Positions 31,289-40,752 of a stretch of 64,000 nucleotides of DNA are shown piece after piece (the first letter of the stretch is position 1; every line of letters starts with the position of its first letter). The translations under genes were made by a program, and so were the position numbers. The stretch comes from Ktedonobacterales bacterium (GTDB lineage: Bacteria; Chloroflexota; Ktedonobacteria; Ktedonobacterales; DATBGS01): positions 49,077 through 113,076 of the forward strand of contig DATBHW010000021.1 in NCBI GenBank assembly GCA_036557285.1. The letters are read 5' to 3'. The notes under the pieces are model-generated. The model was given only the letters and a program-made list of their open reading frames with translations, had not been told where the DNA came from and made no database searches.

Positions 31289-34145
31289 GCGATCTGCGGT
31301 GCAGGAGCCGATGCTGCGCTATGCCGCCGAGATCGGCTGGCAGCGCGTCCCCCAGACTGAAGCGCTGCGCCTGCGCGGGGGCGAGTCAGGCCTCTTCTTC
31401 ACCAGCGTGCTGCGCGACCAGCTCCTGGCGCTCAATCCGGGCGTGGTCGATGCCGCGCGCGCCGAGGACATCCTGCGGCGGCTGCGCCTGCTGCATCCGA
31501 CCATCGAGGGCAACCGCGACGCGCTCTCCTGGCTGCGAGGCGAGCAGTCCGTCTTTGTGCCCAGCGAACGGCGCGAGCGCAACGTCATCCTGATTGACTT
31601 TGAACACCCGGAGCGCAACATTTACCAGATCACCGACGAGTGGAGCTATCGGGGGGTGGTCTTTCGCAACCGTGCCGATGTGGTCTTCCTCATCAACGGC
31701 ATTCCGGTTGCCACGGCGGAGACCAAGAGCGCCACCAGAGCCGACGGCGTGGCCGAAGGGGTGGTGCAGATCCGGCGCTATCACCGCGAGACACCCGAAC
31801 TCTTTCTGACCAGCCAGGTCTTTGAAGTCACCCAACTGCTCGACTTCTATTACGGGGCCACCTGGAGCGCCAGCCGCAAGAACCTCTTCAACTGGAAAGA
31901 CGTCGTTCAGCAGGGGTCGTATGAGCAGAAGGTCAAAGCCTTCTTCGATCACGGCACCTTCCTGCGCCTCGTGCGCGACTACATCGTCTTTCTCACCCGC
32001 GACGACGTGCTCTCCAAGGTGATTCTGCGCCAGCACCAGATGCGCGCCGTCGAGAAGGTGCTGGCCCGCGTGCAGGAGGGCACCAGACGGCGCGGACTCA
32101 TCTGGCACACCCAGGGCAGCGGCAAAACCCTGACCATGCTGACCATTGCTGGCAAACTGCTCGCCATGCCAGGCGGGGAGAAGCCCACCATCCTGATGCT
32201 AGTGGACCGCAACGAACTGGAGAGCCAGCTTTTTCGCAACGTGATGGCCTATGGCATCAGTACCGTCAAGGTGGTGCAGAGCAAGCGCGAGTTGCAAGAC
32301 CTGCTGCGCTCGGATTACCGAGGGCTGATCGTGGCGCTGGTGCAGAAGTTTGACGATATGCCGGCGGTCCTGACCCAACGGAGTAATATCATCGTGCTGG
32401 TCGATGAGGCTCACCGCACGACTGGCGGCGATCTCGGCAACTTCCTGATGGGCGCGTTGCCGAACGCCACCTACATTGGCTTCACGGGCACTCCCATCGA
32501 CACGCTTGCCAAAGGGCAGGGCACCTTCAAGGTCTTTGGCAGAGACGACCCGCAGGGGTATCTGGACAAGTATTCCATCGCCGAATCCATTGCCGATGGG
32601 ACCACCGTGCGCTTGCATTATGCCCTGGCCCCTTCGACGTTGCGTGTGGATCGGGGCACGCTGGAGCGCGAGTTTCTGCACCTGGCGCAGGCTGAGGGCC
32701 TCAGCGATCTGGATGAACTCAACTCACTGCTGGACCGGGCCGTCGTGCTGACCGAACTGATGAAAGCGCCGGAGCGCGTCAGTAAAGTCGCTGCCACCGT
32801 GGCTGAACACTTCCGCGACCACATTGACCCGCTGGGCTTCAAGGCGCTGCTGGTAGCGGTAGACCGCGAAGCCTGCGCGCTCTACAAGCAGGAACTGGAT
32901 AAGCATCTGTCGCCTGCCTGGAGCACCGTCGTCTATTCGCCTGCCCACAACGATGAGGCGCTACTTAAGCAGTATTATCTGACCGAGGACCAGGAAAAAG
33001 ATGTGCGCCGGCGCTTCATTCGGAAGGATACTCTGCCCAAAATCCTGATTGTCACCGATAAGTTACTCACCGGCTTTGACGCGCCGATTCTTTACTGCAT
33101 GTACCTGGATAAGCCCATGCGCGACCATGTGCTGCTGCAAGCCATTGCGCGGGTGAACCGCCCCTATGAGGAGGACCAAGGGCAGAGCAAACCCTTTGGG
33201 CTGGTCTATGACTTTGTAGGCATCTTTGAGCGGCTGGAGGCGGCGCTGGCCTTTGATTCGGACGTGGTCACTGCTGTCATCCAGAATATCGACGCGCTGA
33301 AACAACTCTTTGCTACCTGGATGCAGGGGGAGGCGCAGCAGTACCTGCCCTACGCGCGCGGCTGGGATGACAAGGCCAAAGAGCGGGCGCTAGTAGCGTT
33401 TGCCGAGCCGATGAAGCGGGAGGCGTTCTTTAAGTTCATGCGCAACTTGCAGAGCCTCTACGAAATCCTGTCTCCAGATGCGTTCTTGCGTCCCTTTCTG
33501 GAGGGGTATCTGGCCTTGCAAGAACTCTATCAACTTATTCGTAATGCCCAGCCACATCCGTATGTGGACCCCGAACTGACGGCCAAGACGCGCGCGCTCC
33601 TGCGACAGCACAGCCAGACGCCCAACCTGGAGCCACCAGGGATCGTGCGCGAACTTGGCCCGCAGGAACTGGCCGCGCTCAAAGCCAGCAGTCTCAATGA
33701 TGTGGTCAAGGTGCTGAACTTGCAGAAGATTCTCGCCGCGAAGGTGGCACAGGATGGACCAGCGCAGCCGTTCCTGCTTACCATTGGAGACCGGGCCGAG
33801 GCGCTGGCCCAGGCCTATGAGGATCGGCAGCTCACGACCCAGCAGGCGCTGGCCGAACTGGAAAAGATTGCCCAGGACTGTCTTGAGGCCGAAGCGGAGC
33901 GCACCCGGCTGGGGCTGGAGGCGAACAGCTTTGCCATCTACACGGCGCTGAAACCGTTCGCAGGAGAGGTGACGGCGGTGCAGGCCACCGAACTCAATGC
34001 GCTCTTCCTGCGCTATCCTGATCACCGGTGGAGCGAGGAGGAAGCCAAACGGCTGCGCAGCGACCTCTACAAGCGCCTGCGTCCGCTCGCGGGAGCTACG
34101 TTTATTGACGCCACCAATGCTCTTTTGAGGTTACAACGGGTATGA
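31281..34145 (+). CDS. hsdR: Type I restriction endonuclease/translocase subunit (HsdR)
   Basis: 954 residues. The N-terminal nuclease domain has a PD-(D/E)xK-type 'NRADVVFLINGIPVATAETK'; the motor has Walker A 'HTQGSGKT' (about 275-282), 'VDEAH' (about 373) and later 'TGFDAPILYCMYLDKP' and 'QAIARVNRPY' motifs of SF2 translocases. It pumps DNA and cuts at a distance. All key motifs look intact, so the system is probably functional. Start overlaps the end of hsdS by eight bases. Confidence 0.9.
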   Translation: MSERSAVQEPMLRYAAEIGWQRVPQTEALRLRGGESGLFFTSVLRDQLLALNPGVVDAARAEDILRRLRLLHPTIEGNRDALSWLRGEQSVFVPSERRERNVILIDFEHPERNIYQITDEWSYRGVVFRNRADVVFLINGIPVATAETKSATRADGVAEGVVQIRRYHRETPELFLTSQVFEVTQLLDFYYGATWSASRKNLFNWKDVVQQGSYEQKVKAFFDHGTFLRLVRDYIVFLTRDDVLSKVILRQHQMRAVEKVLARVQEGTRRRGLIWHTQGSGKTLTMLTIAGKLLAMPGGEKPTILMLVDRNELESQLFRNVMAYGISTVKVVQSKRELQDLLRSDYRGLIVALVQKFDDMPAVLTQRSNIIVLVDEAHRTTGGDLGNFLMGALPNATYIGFTGTPIDTLAKGQGTFKVFGRDDPQGYLDKYSIAESIADGTTVRLHYALAPSTLRVDRGTLEREFLHLAQAEGLSDLDELNSLLDRAVVLTELMKAPERVSKVAATVAEHFRDHIDPLGFKALLVAVDREACALYKQELDKHLSPAWSTVVYSPAHNDEALLKQYYLTEDQEKDVRRRFIRKDTLPKILIVTDKLLTGFDAPILYCMYLDKPMRDHVLLQAIARVNRPYEEDQGQSKPFGLVYDFVGIFERLEAALAFDSDVVTAVIQNIDALKQLFATWMQGEAQQYLPYARGWDDKAKERALVAFAEPMKREAFFKFMRNLQSLYEILSPDAFLRPFLEGYLALQELYQLIRNAQPHPYVDPELTAKTRALLRQHSQTPNLEPPGIVRELGPQELAALKASSLNDVVKVLNLQKILAAKVAQDGPAQPFLLTIGDRAEALAQAYEDRQLTTQQALAELEKIAQDCLEAEAERTRLGLEANSFAIYTALKPFAGEVTAVQATELNALFLRYPDHRWSEEEAKRLRSDLYKRLRPLAGATFIDATNALLRLQRV

Positions 34146-34573
34146 TGCCTCACCAAACTCTCGACCCAGTGACGCAGGAACAGCCACAGTGGCAGGACGC
34201 GGAGGAACTGCGCTGGGCTGCGCGCCACTGGGCGGTGCGTATCGGCGTGAAGATGCCCCAAGTGCATCTGCGCCCGATGACCACCAAATGGGCTTCTATC
34301 TCCACCAACGGGCGGCTGAAGCTGAATACGGATCTGCTGGCGCTGCCCAAGCCGTTAGGCGAGTTTGTCATTGTGCATGAACTGGCGCATCTGCTGGCGC
34401 CCAATCATGGGCGCGTCTTCAAGAGTTTTCTGTATGCCTATCTGCCTGATTGGGAGGAGCGCGAGCGGTGTTTGCAAGCAGTCATAGGGCAGCGCAAGCG
34501 CGATCACCAGAGTGGGCAACAGGCACGCTCACGACCAGCAGACCGGGGCAGCCAGAGAAAATGCAGCGGCTAG
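34142..34573 (+). CDS. YgjP/DUF45-like metallopeptidase in the hsd operon
   Basis: 143 residues. 'VIVHELAHLLAPNHGRVF' carries HExxH plus a following His, the zinc site of the YgjP (DUF45, M48-like) family; 'LKLNTDLLALP' precedes it as usual. The ATG overlaps the hsdR stop (ATGA, 34142-34145), so it belongs to the restriction operon. DUF45 proteins are recurrent neighbours of type I hsdR; their role (control of the restriction enzyme by proteolysis is one proposal) is not established. Confidence 0.8.
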   Translation: MMPHQTLDPVTQEQPQWQDAEELRWAARHWAVRIGVKMPQVHLRPMTTKWASISTNGRLKLNTDLLALPKPLGEFVIVHELAHLLAPNHGRVFKSFLYAYLPDWEERERCLQAVIGQRKRDHQSGQQARSRPADRGSQRKCSG

Positions 34574-34609
34574 CACTTGCAGAGCTATAGGTGAAAACAA
34601 ACGCAGCAT

Positions 34610-36214
34610 CTAGATTAGCGATTGCCCTAATATCCCCACTTGCCGCAGGTAGACCTGACGCGCCGTACAGCTCTCTGCGAAGAAAGAGATGAGCTGCGGA
34701 AAGAGATCCTGCAATTCGTGTAAGGTTTGTTCGCCTTCTTTATCCGAAAAGTCAACGGTGCGGAGCGTTCGCATTGAGAAAGTAACTGCGTCCCAAGACT
34801 CCCTCTGACCTGCCATGAGCCGGGTTGAACACGAATACAGCAACAGATAGAGACCGAACGTGGAAGGTATCACGGCGACGACCATGGCACATATTGGTCG
34901 GAGCGGTACCTGCGTGCTGATGGTCAGCAAGACGGCGGAGTTGTAGTGTCTCTCCATTTCGCTAACCCCATCCAATATCCGTTGAGTTTGGGGGTAGAGC
35001 ACTGCCATGATGCTGCCGGACGATATGGTTTCAGTCCTATATACTCGGTTCAGATCTACCGCCTGCTTGATCTTTGAGTTCTCAATATACTCCGCAAGCT
35101 TGAGATTAAGCGGGCATGCCCGGATTGACTGACGCTTTACGGAAATGGTCACTACTTCCTCTAACTGCTCATGGTACTGACGCTCCTGGCCCTGACACCA
35201 TCCGTAGATTATTTGCACCAACTTATCGCCGAGCGCCAGCTTTTCCTGTTGTGATGGTGCCACGAAGTTTCTCTCGGTAGGATCGTCTTGCAGCAGGGCG
35301 CGGATGTCCGTAACGAACTGCGGAACCTTCTCCGGTCTGGGCTTGAGCTGCTCGACGGGCGTCTCCTGTACCTTCGCTAATTCGGGCGGTACCTGGGCGG
35401 CAGGTATAGACCGTACCGTAGCAAGTACCTGATCGCCCGCGTGATTGCCGTCTCGGACCGGCGTCTGTTGCAGCCCGCGCTCTTTCGTGATCTCAATCGT
35501 ATTGAGGACGGTGTAAGTGACCAAGGAGTTGAGTGTGATAATGTCGGTGTCGGGTACTTTGGCTTCGCCGCTGAGGCCTTTGATAAGGCAATACGAGAAA
35601 ATGCCATGCTTCAGGGCATGATCTTCGTTGGCATACTCGTCCTCCTTGCAGGCTGAAAGCGTCGCCCATCCCTCCGCTTCAATAAGGAAATGCCGGCGGA
35701 TATCTGGACCCACTGGTACCGCCCGCGCGCCCATCTTTCCGGAATGGCAGGCATCGAAGAACCGCAGCCTGAGTCGTGCCTTTGATTGACTAAATGCCTC
35801 ATTGACCATATTCAGCGGTATGCTCGTGGCCGGGATAACCGCGCGCCTGAATTCGTTTGTGAGCAGATAGCTATCTTTATCGTCCCGCGTCCCATGACCG
35901 GCAAAAAAGAAAAGGATCGAGTCTTCTTCAGTAGCAAGGCTGCTCATGGTGGCAATTGCGGCGAGTATGTCTTCGCGGCGAGTGGCTTTGGCGGCCGCGT
36001 GCGAGCCATCTGAGAAGAGGGTGACATGGGCCGGGTCATACTCGCAATAGGTTAACAGCGCATCATAGAACGCCTCAGCATCCGCTGCACAAAATGACAG
36101 ACTATCAATATTTGCCCCTGAGTAATTATCGATACCGACGACAACAGCATAGCGCTTCGCGCTGTTGGTCGTAGCGTTTCTGTTCGCCAGGGGCGGCTGC
36201 GGTACCTCATCCAC
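34610..36214 (-). CDS. Caspase-like protease (metacaspase/C14 family) with unknown C-terminal half
   Basis: 534 residues, GTG start. The peptidase domain (about 20-260) begins 'RYAVVVGIDNY' and has the catalytic dyad His107 in 'FFFAGHG' and Cys156 in 'FDACHSG'. Residues ~300-534 are a separate region with no motif I know; a hydrophobic stretch 'ICAMVVAVIPSTFGLYLLLY' could be a membrane segment. It faces the type I restriction operon, with 36 bases between stops. Bacterial caspases can act as effectors in cell-suicide defence; a defence role here is inferred from position only. Confidence 0.8.
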   Translation of the reverse strand: MDEVPQPPLANRNATTNSAKRYAVVVGIDNYSGANIDSLSFCAADAEAFYDALLTYCEYDPAHVTLFSDGSHAAAKATRREDILAAIATMSSLATEEDSILFFFAGHGTRDDKDSYLLTNEFRRAVIPATSIPLNMVNEAFSQSKARLRLRFFDACHSGKMGARAVPVGPDIRRHFLIEAEGWATLSACKEDEYANEDHALKHGIFSYCLIKGLSGEAKVPDTDIITLNSLVTYTVLNTIEITKERGLQQTPVRDGNHAGDQVLATVRSIPAAQVPPELAKVQETPVEQLKPRPEKVPQFVTDIRALLQDDPTERNFVAPSQQEKLALGDKLVQIIYGWCQGQERQYHEQLEEVVTISVKRQSIRACPLNLKLAEYIENSKIKQAVDLNRVYRTETISSGSIMAVLYPQTQRILDGVSEMERHYNSAVLLTISTQVPLRPICAMVVAVIPSTFGLYLLLYSCSTRLMAGQRESWDAVTFSMRTLRTVDFSDKEGEQTLHELQDLFPQLISFFAESCTARQVYLRQVGILGQSLI

Positions 36215-36470
36215 CGTTACACTTCCTGCTTTCTAAGAGTCCTGAAGAACGACGCCATAGCATTATATACACCTCTGAAGCTGTCTTGCTTGCACTTGGC
36301 TAGAAGTACCGTTGGTGCAGTGTCAGCAATGCCCAAGCTAATCCAACTGCTCCGAATGCCTGCTCCTACAGTCAAGGAATGAATAGATAACGGCCTCTAC
36401 ATCCGCAGCCGTCTTGCTGACTAGTAGGCTCACATTGACAAGCAAGCAGTGTTATGCTAAAGTCTTGCTT

Positions 36471-37091
36471 ATGGCAGAAACCAGCCACTCGGCAAGGCAC
36501 AATCAACATGACGAGCGTTCCCTACCTGAAAGAGCTTCTCGGTATGTGCAAGGCAGGCTAGACACCCTAAACACACGACTGCGAGAGCTACAACATACAA
36601 CCGACTATCTTGCAGGCGGTACGATAAACGAAACAGTCAAGAGTGACGGTCTCACCGATATAGGGCGATGCCGTAGAGATATTGCTCTCGTTGAGTCCGC
36701 CCGTGCTGCCGCTGAGCGTGGCGACAACACGGTTCTTGGTTCGATTTTGGCCGAGGATATTCACGCCACTGGTGAAGAAGCTGCCTATTGGCAAGGGCGA
36801 ATGAAACCCATGCGTCCTGAAGACCGCCAGCAAAATCCTCATCAAATCGAGGCAATGCGCGGTGATCGTGTTTTCGCTAGAGCGGTACGTATTGCTTCTA
36901 CCCCAAACATTACCCCTGAGGCTGCTCAGGACGCCCAAGAGATTATGCTAGAGACTGAGCGCGGCAATGTGCTGAATGAGATGGAAGCCCGGGCTGCTGT
37001 GATTAGAGAGTTCCAGGGCATTCAGTCAGATATAGGCTATCCAGTTACTCCTTCGGTGCTGGATCAGCCGCCAGTTCCGCAAGCTAAGTAG
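36471..37091 (+). CDS. Hypothetical helical protein (206 aa)
   Basis: Charged, helical protein from the ATG at 36471 (MAETSHSARHNQHDE). No motif recognised. Its end ('GYPVTPSVLDQPP') resembles that of 16991-17689. A good terminator follows at 37115. The gene is richer in A/T than its neighbours, suggesting separate acquisition. Confidence 0.5.
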   Translation: MAETSHSARHNQHDERSLPERASRYVQGRLDTLNTRLRELQHTTDYLAGGTINETVKSDGLTDIGRCRRDIALVESARAAAERGDNTVLGSILAEDIHATGEEAAYWQGRMKPMRPEDRQQNPHQIEAMRGDRVFARAVRIASTPNITPEAAQDAQEIMLETERGNVLNEMEARAAVIREFQGIQSDIGYPVTPSVLDQPPVPQAK

Positions 37092-37114
37092 CCGCTGGTT
37101 ATCTATATCAAAAA

Positions 37115-37144
37115 GAGCCGGGAAATAACCGGCTCCTTTCTTTT
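37115..37144 (+). terminator. Rho-independent terminator
   Basis: GAGCCGG (37115-37121) pairs with CCGGCTC (37129-37135), loop of seven bases, followed by CTTTCTTTT. It ends the transcript of 36471-37091. Confidence 0.8.
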
Positions 37145-37350
37145 ACCCGCCGTGCCAAAAACGAACCTATATGAAGCGGCTTCCAGGTACGTAAAGGCCG
37201 CGAGCAGCATCAGATTGAGTGCTGGTACCATAACCCATACCGGAAACTATGTCTCTATTGCTACCCGCGCCACTGGCTTTTGATACCCGCCTTACTCATC
37301 AAGATATCAAAATCGCGCATGCAGCGTTACCCCCATCCCTGCATTCTTCT

Positions 37351-37460
37351 GTCAAGTTGAGGTTTACCCCAAACTGACGTCAGGTAAGGACGCTATTATA
37401 TGTCAGTTTAGGGTACTTTTTGGCTTTTCTTGACGTATGTTCGCTAATGTCATAGACTTC
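37351..37460. other. res-like recombination site upstream of the resolvase
   Basis: CCCCAAACTGAC (37367-37378) and GTCAGTTTAGGG (37402-37413) are inverted copies; further TGTCA/TTGACG motifs lie on either side (37351, 37428, 37448). Tn3-type resolvases bind several dyads of this sort directly upstream of their own gene. Binding here would also repress the resolvase. Confidence 0.55.
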
Positions 37461-37484
37461 AATTAGACAGAAAGGGGGATTTGC

Positions 37485-38075
37485 ATGACTGGACAACGCA
37501 TTGGCTACGTTCGCGTCAGTTCGATAGACCAGAACACCGGCAGGCAACTGGAGGGCGTGCAGGTTGACCGGACGTTCACCGATAAAGTCTCTGGCAAGGA
37601 CACCAACCGCCCCAAACTTCAGGAGATGCTGGAGTTTGTGCGCGAAGGCGACACCGTGGTGGTACATAGCATGGACAGACTGGCGCGCAATCTCGACGAT
37701 CTGCGGCGCATGGTCCGGCTGCTCACCAAGAAAGGCGTGGCCGTCGAGTTTGTCCACGAGCACCTCACGTTCACGGGCGAGGACACCCCGATGGCTACCT
37801 TGCTCTTGTCAGTCATGGGTGCCTTCGCCGAGTTTGAGCGGGCTTTGATTCGGGAGCGCCAACTGGAAGGTATCGCCCTGGCAAAGCAACGGGGAGCCTA
37901 CAAAGGCCGGAAGAAATCACTGTCTGCGGCAGCAGTCGTGGACATCCGCCAGCGCCTCGTGGCAGGCGGTGTCACCAAAGCACAACTAGCCCGCGAGTTT
38001 GGGGTGAGCCGGGAGACGCTGTACTCGTCGTTACGCGAAGCAGCGCAAGGCGTACCGGGAAAGAGCAGGGAGTAA
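37485..38075 (+). CDS. Tn3-family serine resolvase/invertase
   Basis: 196 residues. 'GYVRVSSIDQN' holds the catalytic serine; 'VHSMDRLARNLDDL' and 'FAEFERALIRERQ' are the conserved resolvase motifs; the C-terminal HTH is 'TKAQLAREFGVSRETLYSSL'. AAAGGGGG lies before the ATG. With the res-like site upstream it probably resolves element dimers or cointegrates, which fits a replicating, partitioned circular stage. No transposase is nearby. Confidence 0.88.
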   Translation: MTGQRIGYVRVSSIDQNTGRQLEGVQVDRTFTDKVSGKDTNRPKLQEMLEFVREGDTVVVHSMDRLARNLDDLRRMVRLLTKKGVAVEFVHEHLTFTGEDTPMATLLLSVMGAFAEFERALIRERQLEGIALAKQRGAYKGRKKSLSAAAVVDIRQRLVAGGVTKAQLAREFGVSRETLYSSLREAAQGVPGKSRE

Positions 38076-38100
38076 ACCACTCAATCTATGACACAGTTGC

Positions 38101-38997
38101 CTAGCCCTTAAGCAACTCCTCAAGGCAAGCATCCATTTTTTCACTGATCGTCTCAAGCATTTCCTCAGTTTTGCTAAATTCACTGGCAAAGGATGCTTCA
38201 AGGGCCTGTTTTATCGGTAGCCAATATGAGGCAATGACATCCCGGTAAAAGGCACTTTGCTCCGGCCTATTATCAGGAGCGTGCAACTGATAATCTGGGG
38301 GAATAGGAGTTAGGAAACCAGCATGCCGAGCGAGCGGTTCAAAAATGAAGCGATAAGCGATAGGGAGCATCGCAGATTTCCTCATAGAAGCAGGCATCCG
38401 CGATAGGGCAGGGTCGTGCACCTGGTGTGACGCTTGTGCCAGAGAATCTGACAGTGATGCTCCATACTCGCTATACCAGGGCGTAGGCTGCCCCTGGGCA
38501 TCACGTACCATCGGAAACTGACCTAAAAAGGTGTTCTTCAAACGCGCGACAGCGTATTCGTCATGCAGCATATTACAAGTAATAAAGAGGTCGCTGGCAT
38601 AAGGGTCTTCTCCATGTGGATGGAGATACCCTCGACGCTGCCAGGTCTGGTGATAGAGGCGGCAATGATAGAGTTCTTCCAAGAGGGTTAGTATCCTCAC
38701 ATGGAGCGCTTCTTGCCCTGGCCGAAATACTGCCTTCCGAATCAAGATCACGCATGAGAGATCGCCCGTTTGCTCGATGGGGACGGCGACGCCTTCTGGG
38801 TAATGCGATCCTGCTTGATAGGGTTTTCCTGTTAATAGTTGGATGCGCTCGGCAAGAGCATCATCTGCAATGATGCGAATTTCTTTCAGGCTTTCTCCCG
38901 GAGCAATATGAGTAGCATATGCCTGGAGTAACTCAGTAAATTCTGTCATTTGCTGAGGGGATACCTGCACCTCCCAATAAACGTTTATTTCGGTCAT
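38101..38997 (-). CDS. Hypothetical protein (298 aa)
   Basis: Soluble protein from the ATG at 38997 (GGAGA upstream). The segment 'LTLLEELYHCRLYHQTW' is followed by 'LHDEYAVARLKNTFLG'; this is reminiscent of metal-dependent protease helices, but there is no HExxH and I would not assign it. Convergent with the resolvase gene. Low GC relative to neighbours hints at a separate origin. Confidence 0.55.
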   Translation of the reverse strand: MTEINVYWEVQVSPQQMTEFTELLQAYATHIAPGESLKEIRIIADDALAERIQLLTGKPYQAGSHYPEGVAVPIEQTGDLSCVILIRKAVFRPGQEALHVRILTLLEELYHCRLYHQTWQRRGYLHPHGEDPYASDLFITCNMLHDEYAVARLKNTFLGQFPMVRDAQGQPTPWYSEYGASLSDSLAQASHQVHDPALSRMPASMRKSAMLPIAYRFIFEPLARHAGFLTPIPPDYQLHAPDNRPEQSAFYRDVIASYWLPIKQALEASFASEFSKTEEMLETISEKMDACLEELLKG

Positions 38998-39361
38998 TAG
39001 CAATCTCCGAGAGAAGCCATCCAGGTCTCTTGCCTTGAAGCAACCTGAATTGAACATCATGCCGCACAACGGCTAACCAGACTATGTTTTAGAGAGAGTG
39101 TACCATAACCTTGACTGCCAGGATGGCTACCCTTGCTTATTAATAGGCAACCTGCCCTTAAAATATCCATGTCTTGTCAATCCGGCATACTCGTTCCCGC
39201 TCGCCTGTCAAGGAATTTATTCATAGGCACAGAACGGGCCGCCTGTATACTGCTGGTAATTCCCGATTACACCGTATCCCCTAAACATCAGCGGCGATGA
39301 CCCCGCCGCTGATTCTCTGCAATAGCCAGGCGACCACCTAAAAAATGAGCGAAGGAGGCTC
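38998..39361. other. Intergenic region with a hairpin leader
   Basis: About 360 bases without a gene. TATACT at 39246-39251 may be a -10 box for the rightward genes from 39362. Between it and the start lies a 10-bp perfect stem, ATCAGCGGCG (39287-39296) with CGCCGCTGAT (39304-39313), not followed by a T-run, so a structured leader rather than a terminator. Confidence 0.45.
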
Positions 39362-39832
39362 ATGAGTGAGACCATTCCCCAAGGACAAACCCCCAGCGAA
39401 CACCGGCCAGCCCCGGTAAACCTGGAAACCATCATCCGCGACTACTCTCTGGACGCCCTTGCTGCCATTGAGCAACACGCCCCAACGCCGTACACCAAGG
39501 CTGATATGGCCCGCGCCGCCTATGACGACGAAGCCGAACGCATGCGCGGCTACAACGACGGCCGCGAAGACACGCTTGAGGTCGCCAGGCACTTCCTGGG
39601 CGGCGGCGACAAGCCAATCCCGCAGGGCAAAGACGCCGAAAAGGTACAGGCCATCCGAGAGTTCATGCCTGGCGCTGTCTTAGGTACAGAACTGACGCCG
39701 TTCCTCACCGACGAGGAAGTGCTGGAGTATGTCAACCTGAAAGATCAACTGGCCGCGCTGCATAACGCGGCCTTTGAGCGGTGGAAGCGGAACAAGAGAA
39801 GCGCTGATAAACCGAGCGAGACTGAGCGGTGA
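39362..39832 (+). CDS. Hypothetical protein (156 aa)
   Basis: Acidic, helical protein; AAGGAGG directly before the ATG. First of four overlapping or close small genes (39362-40518). Residues around 'AYDDEAERMRGYNDGREDTL' form a regular charged helix. Function unknown; likely element-specific. Confidence 0.5.
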   Translation: MSETIPQGQTPSEHRPAPVNLETIIRDYSLDALAAIEQHAPTPYTKADMARAAYDDEAERMRGYNDGREDTLEVARHFLGGGDKPIPQGKDAEKVQAIREFMPGAVLGTELTPFLTDEEVLEYVNLKDQLAALHNAAFERWKRNKRSADKPSETER

Positions 39833-40059
39833 GCGGCGACTACCTACGCTTGCCGGAAGACCGATTGACCGAAACCCAGGAGAGGGCATTAGGCGCTCTC
39901 TGCCTGCGCTACCACGTCGAGTACAACCCCGATCACTACCTGCCAGCCTTTGATTTGCCGAAAGGCTGGGTGTGCGGTTGGGTCGGCGGCCCGGCCTTGC
40001 AGGAAACGCGGCGTACCGTCTTTGTCGGCTGCTCGCCGGAGGGGGAGATACATTCGTAA
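39829..40059 (+). CDS. Small hypothetical protein (76 aa)
   Basis: Starts with GTG overlapping the previous stop (GTGA). The C-terminal part 'FDLPKGWVCGWVGG' and 'VFVGCSPEGEIHS' is a pattern I recall from small proteins on actinobacterial and Chloroflexota plasmids; function unknown. Stop overlaps the next ATG. Confidence 0.5.
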   Translation: MSGDYLRLPEDRLTETQERALGALCLRYHVEYNPDHYLPAFDLPKGWVCGWVGGPALQETRRTVFVGCSPEGEIHS

Positions 40060-40307
40060 TGGAAAACATCCCTGATCTGCCTCCACCCCCACAGCGCCCC
40101 CCAGGCACTATCCGCCTTGTTTTGGCCGTGTCTGTACCGGCCGACGAGCAGATCAACGACTATATCGCCGTCTCAGATATTGAGCCTCCCATTACCCACG
40201 AACGGTTATGGCGGGCCACCCGGCGCATGGCGAACTACATCATGCGCGGAATGATCGAAGCGGGCACGGTAGATCCTGCCAGGGGCAATCCAGAAGGAGC
40301 CGAATAA
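40059..40307 (+). CDS. Small hypothetical protein (82 aa)
   Basis: ATG overlaps the preceding TAA (TAATG). Pro-rich start (NIPDLPPPPQRPPGT), then a strand and a helix. Unknown function; co-translated with 39829-40059. Confidence 0.5.
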   Translation: MENIPDLPPPPQRPPGTIRLVLAVSVPADEQINDYIAVSDIEPPITHERLWRATRRMANYIMRGMIEAGTVDPARGNPEGAE

Positions 40308-40311
40308 CTCT

Positions 40312-40518
40312 ATGGAACGCATGGAAGGCGAGCCGGGACTCTACACCTGGAACGTCTACCACGAACCGGCGGATACTGACGAACTGGCGCGATTCATCGG
40401 TATTATCTTGGCCGAGACGATGGTCTTGGCCCTCGATAACGCGGCGCAATACTACGAAATACCGTCATACGACCTGGTGGTCAGACGAAGTGATCTGGAA
40501 GCGCAGGAACCATTATAG
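40312..40518 (+). CDS. Small acidic hypothetical protein (68 aa)
   Basis: AGAAGGAG lies 13 bases before this ATG, and a second ATG at 40321 would be closer to a normal spacing. Contains the helix 'FIGIILAETMVLALDNAAQY'. Convergent with and overlapping by six bases the leftward gene 40513-40737. Unknown function. Confidence 0.45.
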   Translation: MERMEGEPGLYTWNVYHEPADTDELARFIGIILAETMVLALDNAAQYYEIPSYDLVVRRSDLEAQEPL

Positions 40519-40737
40519 CCACCTATCAAACCACTCATTGAGCCAGTGGTGCTCCACCAACCAGCGTACAAACTCCAGCTGCCGCTGCATACGCCGGTGC
40601 TCTTGCACTTCAGGACAGCGTAACGACACCTCAATCAGCTTGTCCACTTCGATTTCGTTGAGCCAGCCCTCCTCGCCCGACCAAGCGACGGTATCTGCCA
40701 ACTCATCATCACGGTCATCCCAGAGGTCGCCTTCCAT
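40513..40737 (-). CDS. Small acidic Trp-rich protein (74 aa)
   Basis: Very acidic N-terminal half ('EGDLWDDRDDELADTV') and a Trp-rich helical C-terminus. It follows the ArdC-like gene by 15 bases in the same direction, so it is probably its operon partner. A DNA-mimic type antirestriction role is conceivable from the acidity, but this is speculation. Confidence 0.45.
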   Translation of the reverse strand: MEGDLWDDRDDELADTVAWSGEEGWLNEIEVDKLIEVSLRCPEVQEHRRMQRQLEFVRWLVEHHWLNEWFDRWL

Positions 40738-40752
40738 AGCTGAGAGACAGGC

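Noticed and set aside
33390..34025. Leftward 211-codon frame inside hsdR
   Set aside because: Shadow of the intact hsdR coding sequence.
38101..38997. Zinc metalloprotease assignment for the 298-aa protein
   Set aside because: The 'EELYH' segment resembles a protease helix but no HExxH or other complete metal site is present.
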